Shown piece by piece: positions 1-9,918 of a DNA stretch of 64,000 nucleotides. Each line of letters starts with the position of its first letter. The first letter of the stretch is position 1. The stretch spans positions 2,938,718 through 3,002,717 of the forward strand of contig OZ017768.1 in assembly GCA_963969345.1 (NCBI GenBank), written 5' to 3'. This DNA is from Turbatrix aceti. Taxonomy: Eukaryota > Nematoda > Chromadorea > Rhabditida > Panagrolaimidae. A program made the translations under genes and the position numbers. The notes beneath the pieces are model-generated. The model saw only the letters and a program-made list of their open reading frames with translations, searched no databases and was not told the origin of the DNA.

Positions 1-1677
1 AGTACCGTATTTTTAGTAATGTTATTACTATTTATCGTATGTTGAGTTACAATTTTCTAATTTTTTGTAGTAAGAGAACCAAAAAACTAATATTTTATTT
101 TAAATCCACCCAGGACCTAAAATTTCGGCACGATCCAATTTTCCCCGGTCCCAAAAAAAGTACAAAAATCTCACAATGCTGCATCCCTTGGCGATGGTCG
201 CGTTGCCGATGCGGGTCTGTCCGATCTCGTTGATGTAGTTGATCACTCTGAAATCAAAAACGAAATCAAAATCAAAATCAAAATCAATTTTTTCTCTCCC
301 ATCATTGTTATAACCACACAACCACGTGTCCGTGTCCATGCTCACTCATTTTTTAGTCCATTTCACAAATTACTCATGTGTCAGTCATCTACTCCACCCA
401 AATTGCCCCAAATTGGTGCGACAGGCGTCGTCGACTTTTTGTGCCCCCCTCAGTCAGTCGAGTCAACAAACAAATTCCTCCTGAATTCCTCGGCAGTGCC
501 CTCCTTGTCAGTGGCATTTCATTCGTTCACGTTCGTTTCTCCTCATCGAGTTCGTTCGTTCCCGACGCCTGTGCCGCAAAAAAAAAGAAGAGAGCAAGGG
601 CAATGATGAAGAGGAGACTCGCTCAGTACAGCGCTGCGGCCCCCAAGAGGGCCGGTATCCTGTCTCCTCTCCCTGTTCCCATTTCTTCCAAGCAAACAAG
701 CGTATAAACAATATCCGGGCAGCATTTCATCATTTTCATGCCATCCAAAGCAATTTTTTCCTTCGTTGGCATCCTCCATCCCCCACCCCATCCTTCCCAG
801 CGGTCATCTGGGCCATTATAAACTTCTTCGCGCCCCCCTCCCTCCCAGCCGGTAGAACCGCGAGCGAGAGAAAGTCAGTGCTTGCCCTGCCCGTCCGTTC
901 GCAGCTCCTCCTCCTCCTCCTGTTCCTCGACCCACCGCCGGGTAGAAGAAAAAGAGTGAGAAGGAAAACAGCCAACGGGCAACGCAATCAAATTATTATG
1001 AAAAACTTGTCAACGACCAACCGAATACCCTCTTCCCCGGGGCTAACAACCTAACTTCTTCTCGCTCAACAACTTCTTCTTCTTCTTTAATGCCCGCCGT
1101 TGCCGTCGCCGTCGTCGCCGCTCCAAAACGTGCGCGTATGAGTAAAACAAATTCTGCTACTCACCGACAAGTTTGCTTTCCCCGACGAGAAAAAGAAAAT
1201 TCTGTTTACCACACAAAAAAATTTTTTTTTTGCCGGTTGAAATTTATTTATTTTTAGGTCTCATTTTAGGGTTTAGTACAAAAAATCCGAATTTTCGGTC
1301 ACTTTGGCACTTGCTTTTGAAAATTCAAAATTTTTTCCCTACTCGCGCACATTCAACCGGAAATTAAAAATCCCTCTCCAAGTTCGGGAGTGTAGGTGTC
1401 ATCGAGGCCCCCTTCCTTCGTTTTCCGTCGGTCAACAAAGAACAAACAAACCTCGCCCATGACTACTTTCTGACCGATGACTACTAATCTCCCTCCCCTC
1501 CCCCCAGATGGGGTGCCCTCCAGCACCCCATCTCGTCGTCTTGTCACACCGACGACAACTTGTCACAGATTGAGTCCCGCGATTGATTGTCCTCCAAAAA
1601 CCGCGTGCCAAAACAAAAAATCCCCTCCTACAAAAAAACAGTCTCGATTCAGGGAACGAACGCGTAATGCTCGAAAA
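1..1677. other. Intergenic, no supported gene
   Basis: I found no exon chain with splice sites here. The stretch holds A/T-rich runs, an AAATCA-type microsatellite near 246-288, and a GC-richer segment (about 780-1140) that is open in several frames but without protein-like composition. Some of it may be promoter or 5' leader of the plus-strand Ly6-like gene that follows. Confidence 0.5.
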
Positions 1678-2271
1678 ATGATGCCGTCGTCGTTGTCGTC
1701 GTCGCCGTCGTGTGCCGCTGTCGTAACCGTGATTGCCTTAGTTACCGGGTTATTGGTCAACCGAGGTTGGTTTTCTTTTTAAATAAATATTTCTGCGTAC
1801 AACAAAAAATATTGGCCTCACTAATCACCCCCTTAAGTATCCTCGCTCGCGTGCTTTGACTGCCGCGCCGACGACACCACGTGCAACGTCGGAGAGTGCC
1901 ACGGCATGGTGTGTGTAAAGATGGAAATTGCCAATTTGGATAACGGTAAGTGAAATAGGACAGAAATTTTCTGCGCGTGTGTTTAAAGGCAAAATAGGCG
2001 AACAAAAAAATTTTCAGACCGTAAAACCGTACAAAAAAGCTGTACAGACGATTACGAAGAAACGCAGTGCAAGCAAAGCAGTTTCGGCAGTAAGCTCAAC
2101 ACCAGGTGCACCTGTGACACCGGGCCCTTCTGCAACGGAGATTCTGCCCTCGCAGCCGCGGGTTTAGCGTCTAGCAGAGCGGCGCCGCCCTTCAGAACTT
2201 TGAATTTCATTGCTGTTACTTTTCTTGGCACGATTTTACCGTATTTGACTGTTAGAGCTTACGTTGGATAA
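1678..2271 (+). CDS. Ly6/uPAR-like (three-finger) secreted or GPI-anchored protein
   Basis: Three exons joined by hand: 1678-1765, 1838-1945, 2018-2271 (149 aa). Phases agree at both introns (72 nt each, GT..AG; the second acceptor is TTTTCAG). Exon 1 encodes a signal peptide (Ser-rich start, then a VVTVIALVTGLLV core). The mature part carries ten cysteines, opening CFDC and closing with CTCDTGPFCNGD, the spacing expected of Ly6/uPAR or nematode ET-module domains. The tail is hydrophobic with a Ser/Ala-rich small-residue stretch before it, consistent with a GPI signal. Such proteins act at the cell surface as modulators of receptors or channels; the actual partner is unknown. The final 14 codons lie inside a duplicated non-coding block (2231-2473), so the C-terminus may be recently acquired. 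The first donor (GTTGGT) is weak and the upstream Met choice rests on the signal peptide. Confidence 0.7.
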
Positions 2272-2761
2272 AGTTTTTGTTTTTTACAGTACCCAGACAT
2301 GCTAAAACTCAATTTAGGCCACGATTGAAGACAAAAACACGTTTTAGCGGCAAAAATATTATAAAATTTATGAAATAATCTACAAAATTTGCAAAAAAAA
2401 ATTAAGGGCATAAAAAGCTCAAAAACCGATGCGCAACGTAAAAACTGAATCCACATCGACGATTGTCCCCCAAATCGAATATTTCATACTCAACAACAAG
2501 AGTACCTTTTCTAAAAAAAAATTTCGGCGTAATTTTACCATATTTTGCAATTAGAGCTTCCGTTGGATTTTTTTGATTTTTTACAGTTGAAATGGTAAAA
2601 TTGAAGTCCCAAATACGTTTTCTACAATTTCTAAAAAACTGAGTGAGCAAAAAAATCATAAAATTCGTGAAAAATTTTAAAAAATAACAAAAAGTGCATA
2701 AAAATCCCCCAAGTCGACACCCAACGCACAAACTGGATCCAAATCATCCAAAAAATTCCCC
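2231..2761. repeat. Diverged direct duplication, two ~240-bp copies
   Basis: Copy 1 is about 2231-2473 and copy 2 about 2528-2761. Matching landmarks in order are the ATTTTACC(G/A)TATTT core, the TTAGAGCTT.CGTTGGA block, a TTTTTTACAG run, the CATAAAA stretch and a CCAACG/GCAACG-CA...CTG.ATCCA end. Copy 1 overlaps the last codons of the Ly6-like gene; copy 2 ends just after the LAS1-like exon. Confidence 0.65.
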
Positions 2762-2789
2762 ATCAATCCCATTTTATCCCCTCACCAAC

Positions 2790-3103
2790 CTGATAACAGC
2801 GGTAGCATAGCTATTGATGAGACACTTGAGCGAATGATTGCTGAGGTAATCCGTCTCTGTTTCCTGGATCTTGAGATGGATGAGATGATCTGTGATCTGA
2901 ATGACCATGGGAGAATCCTTGCCGGCACGCGTAATCCACGTCGCAATGATATTTGCCATGCGAAAGAGCGTAGGCCGGTCTTCGGTTTGGTAGTGCTCCT
3001 GGATGAAGAGCCATTCACGGCTGAAACACCTCACCGTCACCTTTGACCTCCAAACACCCCAGGCAACTTACCTAGTAAATGGCACAAGTTGAACCGAGGA
3101 CAT
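2790..3103 (-). CDS. LAS1-like (LAS1L) N-terminal domain, incomplete
   Basis: Two exons on the minus strand: 3103-3072 (ATG) and 3020-2790, joined in phase 2 across a 51-nt intron ending TTTCAG. The product begins MSSVQLVPFTSREWLFIQEH and contains a THLI/DHLIHLK-type core followed by NSYATAVIR, which matches the start of the Las1 domain (REW entry, DLL helix, YAMAIVR helix). Las1 is the endoribonuclease subunit that, with Grc3/NOL9, cleaves ITS2 during ribosome maturation in the nucleolus. A donor-like GTTGGT follows at 2789, but I see no convincing further exon before the opposite-strand Ly6-like gene; unspliced, the frame stops at 2774. An acceptor-like TTTCAG lies 33 nt upstream of the ATG and the gene follows the prolidase by about 340 nt on the same strand, suggesting an operon. 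It is either a truncated copy or a gene whose other exons lie beyond 1.6 kb or outside the window. Confidence 0.6.
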
Positions 3104-3445
3104 GATGCCTCAAAAAAGATGAAATGGCTCAAACTTCTGAAATGAACGTAAAAAAGAGATCTCGAGTTTTTTTCGCGAAATAAACAAAAGCGTTCAGGAC
3201 ACAACGCCAAAGTTTATTCAAACGAATTTCGTGAAAATTTTTAGGATATTTTTACGGTGAATGCCCGAGCCAGAATCTTCTTTTTTTGTACGTTATCAAA
3301 CACTTCGACAGACAACGCAATTGAATTCGTCGAAAAACTCGGTAAAAATTTTCAGTAATATAGTATGCTAATTTTCGCTTCAAAACCCGTCAATTTCAAA
3401 TTTTTACATTGAAGTTACAATTTATTTATTTATTTCGTTTCGCAA

Positions 3446-5623
3446 TCAGTTATTGAAGTTTGCGCCCTTTTTCATGAGAGCCTCGATATCAGCGACGGTT
3501 CTCGGGACCTTGTCGGAGAGATTCTGGTTGCCACCAGCCCGAATGATGATCACGTCTTCGATTCGGACGCCGCCGAAGTCTCGGAACTCGTTGAGTTTGT
3601 CAGTGTTGAAGAATCCGGCGCGTTTTGGGTCGGCGAGGGCTTCTTTAAGCAGCTGAAAATGGGAAAATGGGTTACTAGGCAAAAAAACTGGGGTGGAAAA
3701 CTTACGGTATCAATAAAGTAGCATCCAGGTTCGATGGTGATCGCCATGTTGGGCTGAAGCGTGCGAGTGACACGGAGACTCTTCAAACCTGGTTCCTTCG
3801 ATCGGGGGAGCGCGTCCTGAAAAAAATTATCGTATTGACAAAAAAAATTTTGATAAAAAAATTTTTAACGCCTTTTTTAAATTTTTTTTAAATTTAAAAC
3901 ATTTTTTTTTTAATTTAAAAATCAATTTTTTCTATTTAACGCAAATTAAACATACCCCAAGATATCCACCGACATCGTGGACATCAAGTCCGATAAAGTG
4001 CCCGAGGCCATGGGGCATGAAGACCGCCCCGATCCTGGCGGCCTGGAGAGCTTCCACTTCACCCTTCAAAATCCCCAGCTGGACCAGGTGCTGAAGGATA
4101 ACCCGCTCAGCCAGCAGGTGCATATCCGTCCACCTGACACCTGGCTTGGCTTCCCGGAAAACGGATTGGTTCGCGTCCAGGACAGCTTCATAAATCGCTT
4201 TCTGCTTCGCGGTGAAGACCCCGTTCACCGGAAAGGAACAGGTAATATCCGACACGTAACAATTCGCCTCGCAGCCCATGTCAAAGAGCGTGATATCTCC
4301 GTCACGGATGATACGGTCATTTGGCGCGTTTTCGTGTCCATAGTGCAGGATGGAGCTGTTGATGCCGGTGGCCGCGATACAGGTGTATCCCAGATGGCGA
4401 CATCCATGCCCGGAATGGCATACATGCCGAAACAGGCTTTCGTACTGAAATTCAGCATTTGTAGGCCTCATGGAGAGCATCAGAGCTTCGTGGGCCTCGC
4501 AGGATGCCAGACAGGCGTAGCGCATCATATCGATCTCCGCTTCCGTCTTGATCACCCTCAGATTTGCCAGAATCGGGTACAAAGTCTTCGTGTCTGTTTG
4601 AACGCTGAAAAAAATACAAAAAACCCTCATTTTTGTTCAAAAATAGGCCAATGTATCGTAAACCAACCCTGGAACGTCGACTTTAGGCTCAGCCAGTGTA
4701 ACCCCGGAATCCGTGTTGTCAGCGCGCTAAAAATTTTCAAAAACGTCTCAAATATCAAAAAAGGCAAAAACTAACCAGAAGAAGTACATTTTTGATGCCA
4801 AGCTTATTCAGTGCATCAGCGAGGGCACCTGGCTTCCAAAAAGTGGCACTTTCAACCTTGTAGCGTTCCTGGAAGTAACTCTCGGGTTGAATTCTGAAAA
4901 CCCACCATTTACGTCACAAAATCCCAAAAAAAATGTATTATACGGGATTTGCGCAAAAAATCGTAAATCTGGTAGCCGTAATCCCCATAAAAAATTGTAA
5001 AAAAAGCGCGATTTTGTCTCACGTGCATTGCAAGTGCAATACACAAAAATCCCCCCGTGAACGTTCTTCATAAATCCCCCTACATTCACCCTATAGTAAC
5101 CATAAAAATATCATTAAAGCGATGATTAGTTAATCCAAAAAAACCGTAACTGATCATCAAAAAACCCATAAAACCAAAAAAAACTATGCGTGCGCATTTA
5201 TCCCCCTAAACTTTCGCGTCAAGAATCCTCAAAAACACCAAAACAGTAAAAAACATACTTTCCATCCCAGATAGCGTAAGAAGGGTCCAACAAAGGCGGA
5301 AAGAGGTAGCTCTTGCCAGTTGTCAGATCGATGAGGCCGTAAGCGTCGGCTTCACGCACGCCAAACGTCCAGTAGAAGTAGGATTCCTGGCGGAAAGGCA
5401 AATCGTCAGCGTCCGTGTTGTAACGATTCTGTGAGGCTCCACCGGCGAGAAAGACAGCACTGTTCGCGGGAACAGTGCCGGAGAGCGCCTTGACGAGTCG
5501 TTCGCGGTTTGTCACGTGGAGATCCGCAGAGAAAGGCGGCAATTTCGGAGCAGGGAGATGGTGCATGGCAGAAACGCTGACGTGGAAGGTCGAAGATAGT
5601 CTACGCAGAAAACTGCTCAGCAT
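3446..5623 (-). CDS. pepd: Xaa-Pro dipeptidase (prolidase)
   Basis: Six exons: 5623-5259, 4893-4776, 4726-4668, 4604-3956, 3816-3706, 3652-3446; all phases agree, giving 502 aa (human PEPD is 493). Prolidase is a cytosolic di-metal (Mn) peptidase of the M24 pita-bread family that cleaves X-Pro dipeptides from collagen and other protein turnover. Visible landmarks: N-terminal non-catalytic domain with a YFYWTFGVREA segment; the metal-binding Asp pair in DMGCEANCYVSDITCSFP; His in HGLGHFIGLDVHD; Glu in TIEPGCYF; and the last Glu in GGVRIEDVIII. All five expected metal ligands are present, so it should be active. The chosen Met gives a short basic leader; a second Met 19 codons later would give a more typical cytosolic start. 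Introns are short and end TTTTCAG. Confidence 0.93.
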
Positions 5624-6004
5624 TCAGTCGTCGTCGACGCGTGATAACGTCGACCGTTGATCAACCAGCAGGTATGTGAGTGTTGATAAAAAGACTATTG
5701 AGCGAACAAAGACTTTGTTTATATTGTCTCATTGAAAGTGAAAGTTTGGGGATCCTGGCACGAAATTATTTTGTACTCCGGATTTGAAGTTTGATCACTG
5801 AATTTTTGCACTTTTTACTTTTTTTTATTTTTGGCATGCATTTTTTACGGTGCGGCAGGTGAGTATGCAAATTTTTAGTTACCCAAATGACCACCAGGGT
5901 TTCAAATTTTGCGGTTCTTCAAGATTTATTAATATTTATTAAGTATACATGTTTCAATTAATTTATCGTAGCACTGCCGATTTTTTCGGCCACTGGAGCT
6001 ATCT
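5624..6004. other. Spacer with shared 3' tail of SGPPP gene 1
   Basis: From 6004 down to about 5930 lies the 3' untranslated region of SGPPP gene 1 (minus strand), including the GGCAGTGCTACGATAAATTA block shared with the other two copies. The rest is A/T-rich prolidase upstream sequence with no gene seen. Confidence 0.5.
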
Positions 6005-6340
6005 TTACTGAGGCGGGGGTCCGCTTGGTGGGGGTCCCGACGGACGAGGAGCGTCACGGCGGCGACGGTCGGACGGAGGAGGTCCCGATGGGGGTGGGCC
6101 ACTTGGGGGAGGTCCAGACGGGCGGGGGCCGTCAGCGCCACGACGACGACGATCAGACGGCGGTGGGCCGCTTGGGGGAGGGCCGGACGGGCGAGGACCA
6201 TCAGCATCACGGCGACGACGATCCGAAGGAGGTCCACCCGATGGCGGTGGACCAGATGGAGGAGGTCCCGATGAGCGACGGTTGGCGACCACAAAGGTAA
6301 CCGCGAGGGCAAGGAAGCAGACGACGACGAACTTGTTCAT
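6005..6340 (-). CDS. Secreted SGPPP/RRRR repeat protein, copy 1
   Basis: Single-exon gene, 111 aa. Residues 1-19 form a signal peptide (MNKFVVVCFLALAVTFVVA). The rest is SGPPP pentapeptide repeats in blocks ending with SDRRRRD or SDRRRRG, three tetra-arginine sites in all, followed by ADGPRPS or APRPS. RRRR is a strong candidate for furin/proprotein-convertase cutting, so the product may be a precursor of several proline-rich peptides. No known domain is seen. It is one of three tandem same-strand copies; all share the signal peptide, block pattern, promoter module and 3' tail. This copy differs by NRRSSG instead of KPHPSG after the signal peptide. Overlapping frames are also open because of the repeat composition, but only this one has a signal peptide. 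Function unknown: antimicrobial, surface-coat or signalling peptides are all possible. Confidence 0.85.
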   Translation of the reverse strand: MNKFVVVCFLALAVTFVVANRRSSGPPPSGPPPSGGPPSDRRRRDADGPRPSGPPPSGPPPSDRRRRGADGPRPSGPPPSGPPPSGPPPSDRRRRDAPRPSGPPPSGPPPQ

Positions 6341-6575
6341 GGTGACTGATGTGAGGTATTGGGGGATCCGGGGGGATATTTATGGCCTCCACGAAAGAAG
6401 AGATGAGTTCCTGATCAGCGGGGCACCGCCCCCTAATGACCCGCCCCTGGTTCCCGTGAAACATATCGGGATCAGTTTCACGCGAGGGATTGTTTCACAC
6501 CTCGGTTGTGATCCGGCTCATTTTGTCGTACGTAGTGTTGAATCAGCCGCTACGTACGACACGTGAAACGGGCTT
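6341..6575 (-). promoter_or_regulatory. Promoter module of SGPPP gene 1
   Basis: Shared with copies 2 and 3 in the same order. Reading toward the gene: GTTTCACGTGT, GCTGATTCAACA, CTGATCCCGATATGT, GGGCGGTG, CTGATCAG, then a TATA-like CATAAATATCC about 45 nt before the ATG. Here there is extra sequence between the second and third blocks, containing additional GTGAAAC repeats. The conserved order across three genes makes it a likely common control region; bound factors are unknown. Confidence 0.7.
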
Positions 6576-7051
6576 GTGATTAAAGAACAATCAGATCATG
6601 AATGTGTTTTTTTAATTACTTTTTTTTGTAATTTGAACCCAATGTTTCACGACGCTTAAAAAAACCTGAAAATTCGTGTTCGTTCGAGAACAGATTTACT
6701 TTGCAAAGATAAAACGAACAAAAATTTTGGTAAGATTATTTTAATTGTGCCGAAATTAATGACAAAAAAATTTCAAAGAATGACAAAAAAATCAGGGACC
6801 TTTTTTTAGTTCCAAAAGTTCTTTTTGAATTAAAATCCCAAAATAAATATGCTCATAAAAAATTAATCAACTTAGCATTATACAAAAATGCAGACTTTTC
6901 TAATTGAAAAAAATGTATTTACTGAGTAAAAATAGCCAAAGATACAGGTGAAACAGAAGTAAGAATTGTATTCAGCAAGTAGACGCAGCTTACTAACTTT
7001 ACAACTGACAGTTGTATACAGTTAGTTGTACAACTGTCGTAACGATTAGCA
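6576..7051. other. A/T-rich spacer with dispersed repeat
   Basis: About 6690-6790 resembles 11615-11720 (ATAAAAC.AACAAAAATT.TGGTAA followed by GTGCC.AAAT), indicating a diverged dispersed repeat. The 3' part should hold the promoter of the plus-strand receptor; I see no clear TATA box. Confidence 0.4.
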
Positions 7052-8375
7052 ATGATGAATATATCGTTGAATTCTACTGACTACGCTGTTAACGATGAAT
7101 ACGAAGAAGAAGAAGAAGACTATTCTTGGTACTGGGGCGACTGCGGAGAAGAAGGAGAATTCCATCCAGAAATTGATCCTGTAACCGCTTTTCCTGATTT
7201 GTACAATCACATTTACAACAGAAAAGTTGTAATTAGGTTATTTTTTCCACTTTTTTCGATATTAATTTCTATGATGGTTGTGGCTTCAGTTGTGCGCATA
7301 ATTCTTAAGCCTGAGATTCGAAAATTTTACCCCGCATTGTCTCTTAACATTTCACTCTTGCACGTGACTGTTATAAACACTTTAATGCAAGGATGCGAAG
7401 TAGTTGATGTGATTGAATTTTTTGTCGATATCGAATGGGAAATCATTCTGGCTACCATAAAAATTCGAATTTTTTTAAAAACGTTACTCATTTTTTATTT
7501 AATTACACTCAGTATTCAACGACTAGTTTTTCTTTCGGTTTCTCAAAAAACATATTACCTAATCTTTTCCAAAAGAAAGTTCACTTTCTACAATCTTGTA
7601 ATATTGTTGTTTGGTATTTTCTATAAATATGTAAACATATTCTCTTCTGATTATCAAACGAACCAATTATATTTTATAGTCGCCGCCTTAATGAGGAATA
7701 TTAAAAAAGTACGTTCATTGTTGTTTATTATTTTTTAATATTTTAATATAAAAAAAATTAAAATGTTTAATGAATTTTTTTATATTAAAATATTAAATTT
7801 TTTTTAAATTTTAATTTAAAAAAATTTAGGTGCTCTTCTTTATCAATAAATTTGCATACATTGCTTGTATTTTGTGTTACGTACTGTTGTTTCTCGTTCT
7901 GCGTTTTGACATCAAGTACAGACTTTCTCGACTAATTTTTCAAAGAACCTTTACTGTTGAACCGAACTACGTCAGATCCACGTCTTTGAGGCGCGACGCA
8001 ATTATTATCGGTCAAGGCATAATGCTTGGGCTTTTTGGTTTAATGGATTATCTATTTGATGGACTTGAATGGCAATTGGCAGTTTTAGGTGACATAATGG
8101 ACTATACTTGTAACAATTTTTATGAACATGAACGAGCATATAGTAGTTTTCGATTTTGGTATCTGTAAGACATGAATATTTGGTAGATATCACAATTTGA
8201 TTGAAGTAAACTTTTTTTCAGAGTTTGCACGTATCTTTGGTATCTGTACTTGCCGGCTAGCGTTCTGATATTCAATCAAGCAGTTCGAACAGAATTTTTT
8301 AACATTCTGTGTATTCGTGCTAAACAAGATTCTCAAGAAGAAATACTGCCTCGACATTGCCCGGATCAAGTTTGA
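7052..8375 (+). CDS. Nematode seven-helix (serpentine) receptor, class unassigned
   Basis: Three exons: 7052-7708, 7830-8164, 8222-8375, phases 0 and 2 agreeing; 381 aa. An acidic Asn-rich N-terminus with NST and NIS glycosylation sites (residues 1-55) precedes seven hydrophobic segments, with TM1 near residue 60 (VVIRLFFPLFSILISMMVV), TM3 ending ITLSIQRLVFL, TM5 LLFLVLRF and TM7 LPASVLIFNQAVRTEFFN. The TM7-tail pattern ending in NxxxRxEFFN is usual in nematode chemoreceptor-type GPCRs. Ligand unknown; expected in the plasma membrane of sensory or other neurons. It is more A/T-rich than its neighbours and lies on the opposite strand between two copies of the SGPPP gene family. Confidence 0.8.
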
Positions 8376-8628
8376 CGTTATTAGATATCCGGTACAAACC
8401 CGACAAAATATGGCACTGAAAAAACTAGATTTTTTTATTGTTTTTTTTCAAATGCATTATGCCACTTTTTTTCGCTGTTGTAACTTTATAAGCATTTTTG
8501 CACAATTTAAACACAAACAGAGGCCAAAAAGTTTTATTTTACATTTTACAAATTAACACGATACATAAAAATCATGGATACATGTTTCAATCAATTTATG
8601 GTAGCACTGCCGATTTTGATGGCCGCGT

Positions 8629-8922
8629 TTATTGAGGCGGGAGTCCGCTTGGTGGGGGACCACTTGGTGGGGGGCCGGACGGACGAGGACGACCATTCGA
8701 ATCACGACGACGACGGTCGGACGGCGGGGGTCCCGATGGTGGCGGGCCGCTTGGCGGAGGTCCCGACGGGCGGGGACGACCATCGGCATCACGGCGACGG
8801 CGATCAGAAGGAGGTCCCCCTGATGGCGGAGGGCCCGAAGGAGGGGGTCCCGAAGGGTGCGGCTTGGCAAGCACAAAGGTGACCGCGACAGCTAGGAGGC
8901 AGATGATAACAAACTTGTTCAT
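8629..8922 (-). CDS. Secreted SGPPP/RRRR repeat protein, copy 2
   Basis: Single exon, 97 aa: signal peptide MNKFVIICLLAVAVTFVLA, then KPHPSG and SGPPP blocks with only two SDRRRRD sites (followed by ADGRPRPS and SNGRPRPS), ending SGLPPQ. It is the shortest of the three tandem copies. The 3' tail (GGCAGTGCTACCATAAATTG and following) and upstream module match copies 1 and 3. As for copy 1, cutting after RRRR would release proline-rich peptides; biological role unknown. Confidence 0.85.
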   Translation of the reverse strand: MNKFVIICLLAVAVTFVLAKPHPSGPPPSGPPPSGGPPSDRRRRDADGRPRPSGPPPSGPPPSGPPPSDRRRRDSNGRPRPSGPPPSGPPPSGLPPQ

Positions 8923-9110
8923 GGTTAGTGATACTGAGGTATGGGGTATCCGTGAGGGTATTTATGGGCACCATGGAAAAGGAAATAAGCCCTGATCAGG
9001 TTTAACACCGCCCTCTTCGACCCTAAAACGGTCCGGGTGTGACATATCGGGATCAGTTTTTTGTGTACGTACTGTTGAATCAGCCGCTACATTAACATGT
9101 GAAACGGGTC
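8923..9110 (-). promoter_or_regulatory. Promoter module of SGPPP gene 2
   Basis: Same ordered blocks as copies 1 and 3: GTTTCACATGT (last block from the gene), GCTGATTCAACA, CTGATCCCGATATGTCACA, GGGCGGTG, CTGATCAGG and TATA-like CATAAATACCC about 45 nt before the ATG. The CACGTG core of the distal block is CACATG here. Confidence 0.7.
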
Positions 9111-9918
9111 TGCAATGAAAAAATATAACTGATCAGGGACATTTTTTTAATACTTCCTCATTCATTGTGTTACAGTTAGCATTTCCCGTCGCTCGCTTTC
9201 TCTTTAGCCTCGTTTTAAGCCAATTCATGGTCCTTCCTTCCATTGTGCTATACAAGGTTTTTATCCGTCTTATTAGTCCATCAACACACAGAACGAAGTG
9301 CCGGCGACGCCAATCACTCATTTCAATGGTATGGCCTTCTCTAGCACTAGCCACCGTACTCTTGTTTGCAAGAGTCAACTTTCTGACCACACACGACGAT
9401 GGCGTAAACCATGTTTGAGAAATATGTTTGGTACATACATAAATACATAGTACATAAATACAATACACCTGTTTTGTTGTTATTTTTTCACAAGTTCCTT
9501 TGGTTGATTAATACTTGTTAGTTTTCAATTACTCATGCTTTTTTAGTGACTTTTAAAGAACATAATTCATGTTTTTGGTTTTACCTGACAAATGTAACAC
9601 CTGAATCGTGCCAAACTGAATCCTTCCTTCGTTGTATATTTTTTGATAGAGATTAGATATTTTTGAGCTGCCGCGTTTGTGCATTTATTTAAAAAAATTT
9701 TTCGAGGCCTGGGGGCCTGTTTTAGTCCATGCTCGCAGCGTTTTGATAAATCCCTGATGTGAGTCAAACTGAATCCGATTAATTAACTCCATATTTTTAA
9801 ACGTTCACAATATAATACATTTTGCAAATAAATTATTTATTATCATTAAAAGTCATAGATACATGTTTCAATTAATTTATCGTAGCACTGCCGATTTTTC
9901 TGGCCGCTGGAGCTATCT
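9111..9918. other. Spacer and 3' tail of SGPPP gene 3
   Basis: The minus-strand 3' tail of copy 3 occupies about 9845-9918. The 9170-9420 part is open in both strands for 60-110 codons but has no splice sites, signal peptide or recognisable domain; I do not call a gene. Confidence 0.4.

Noticed and set aside
2402..2731. Minus-strand 109-codon frame as a further LAS1 exon
   Set aside because: It lies in the duplicated non-coding block, its partner copy has stops, and no Las1 motif is visible.
3977..4774. 265-codon plus-strand frame
   Set aside because: Antisense shadow of the prolidase catalytic exon.
9133..9468. Minus-strand 111-codon frame with WRRRHF
   Set aside because: No splice context, no homology I can see, and it overlaps the upstream side of the SGPPP gene 2 promoter; may be a decayed insertion.
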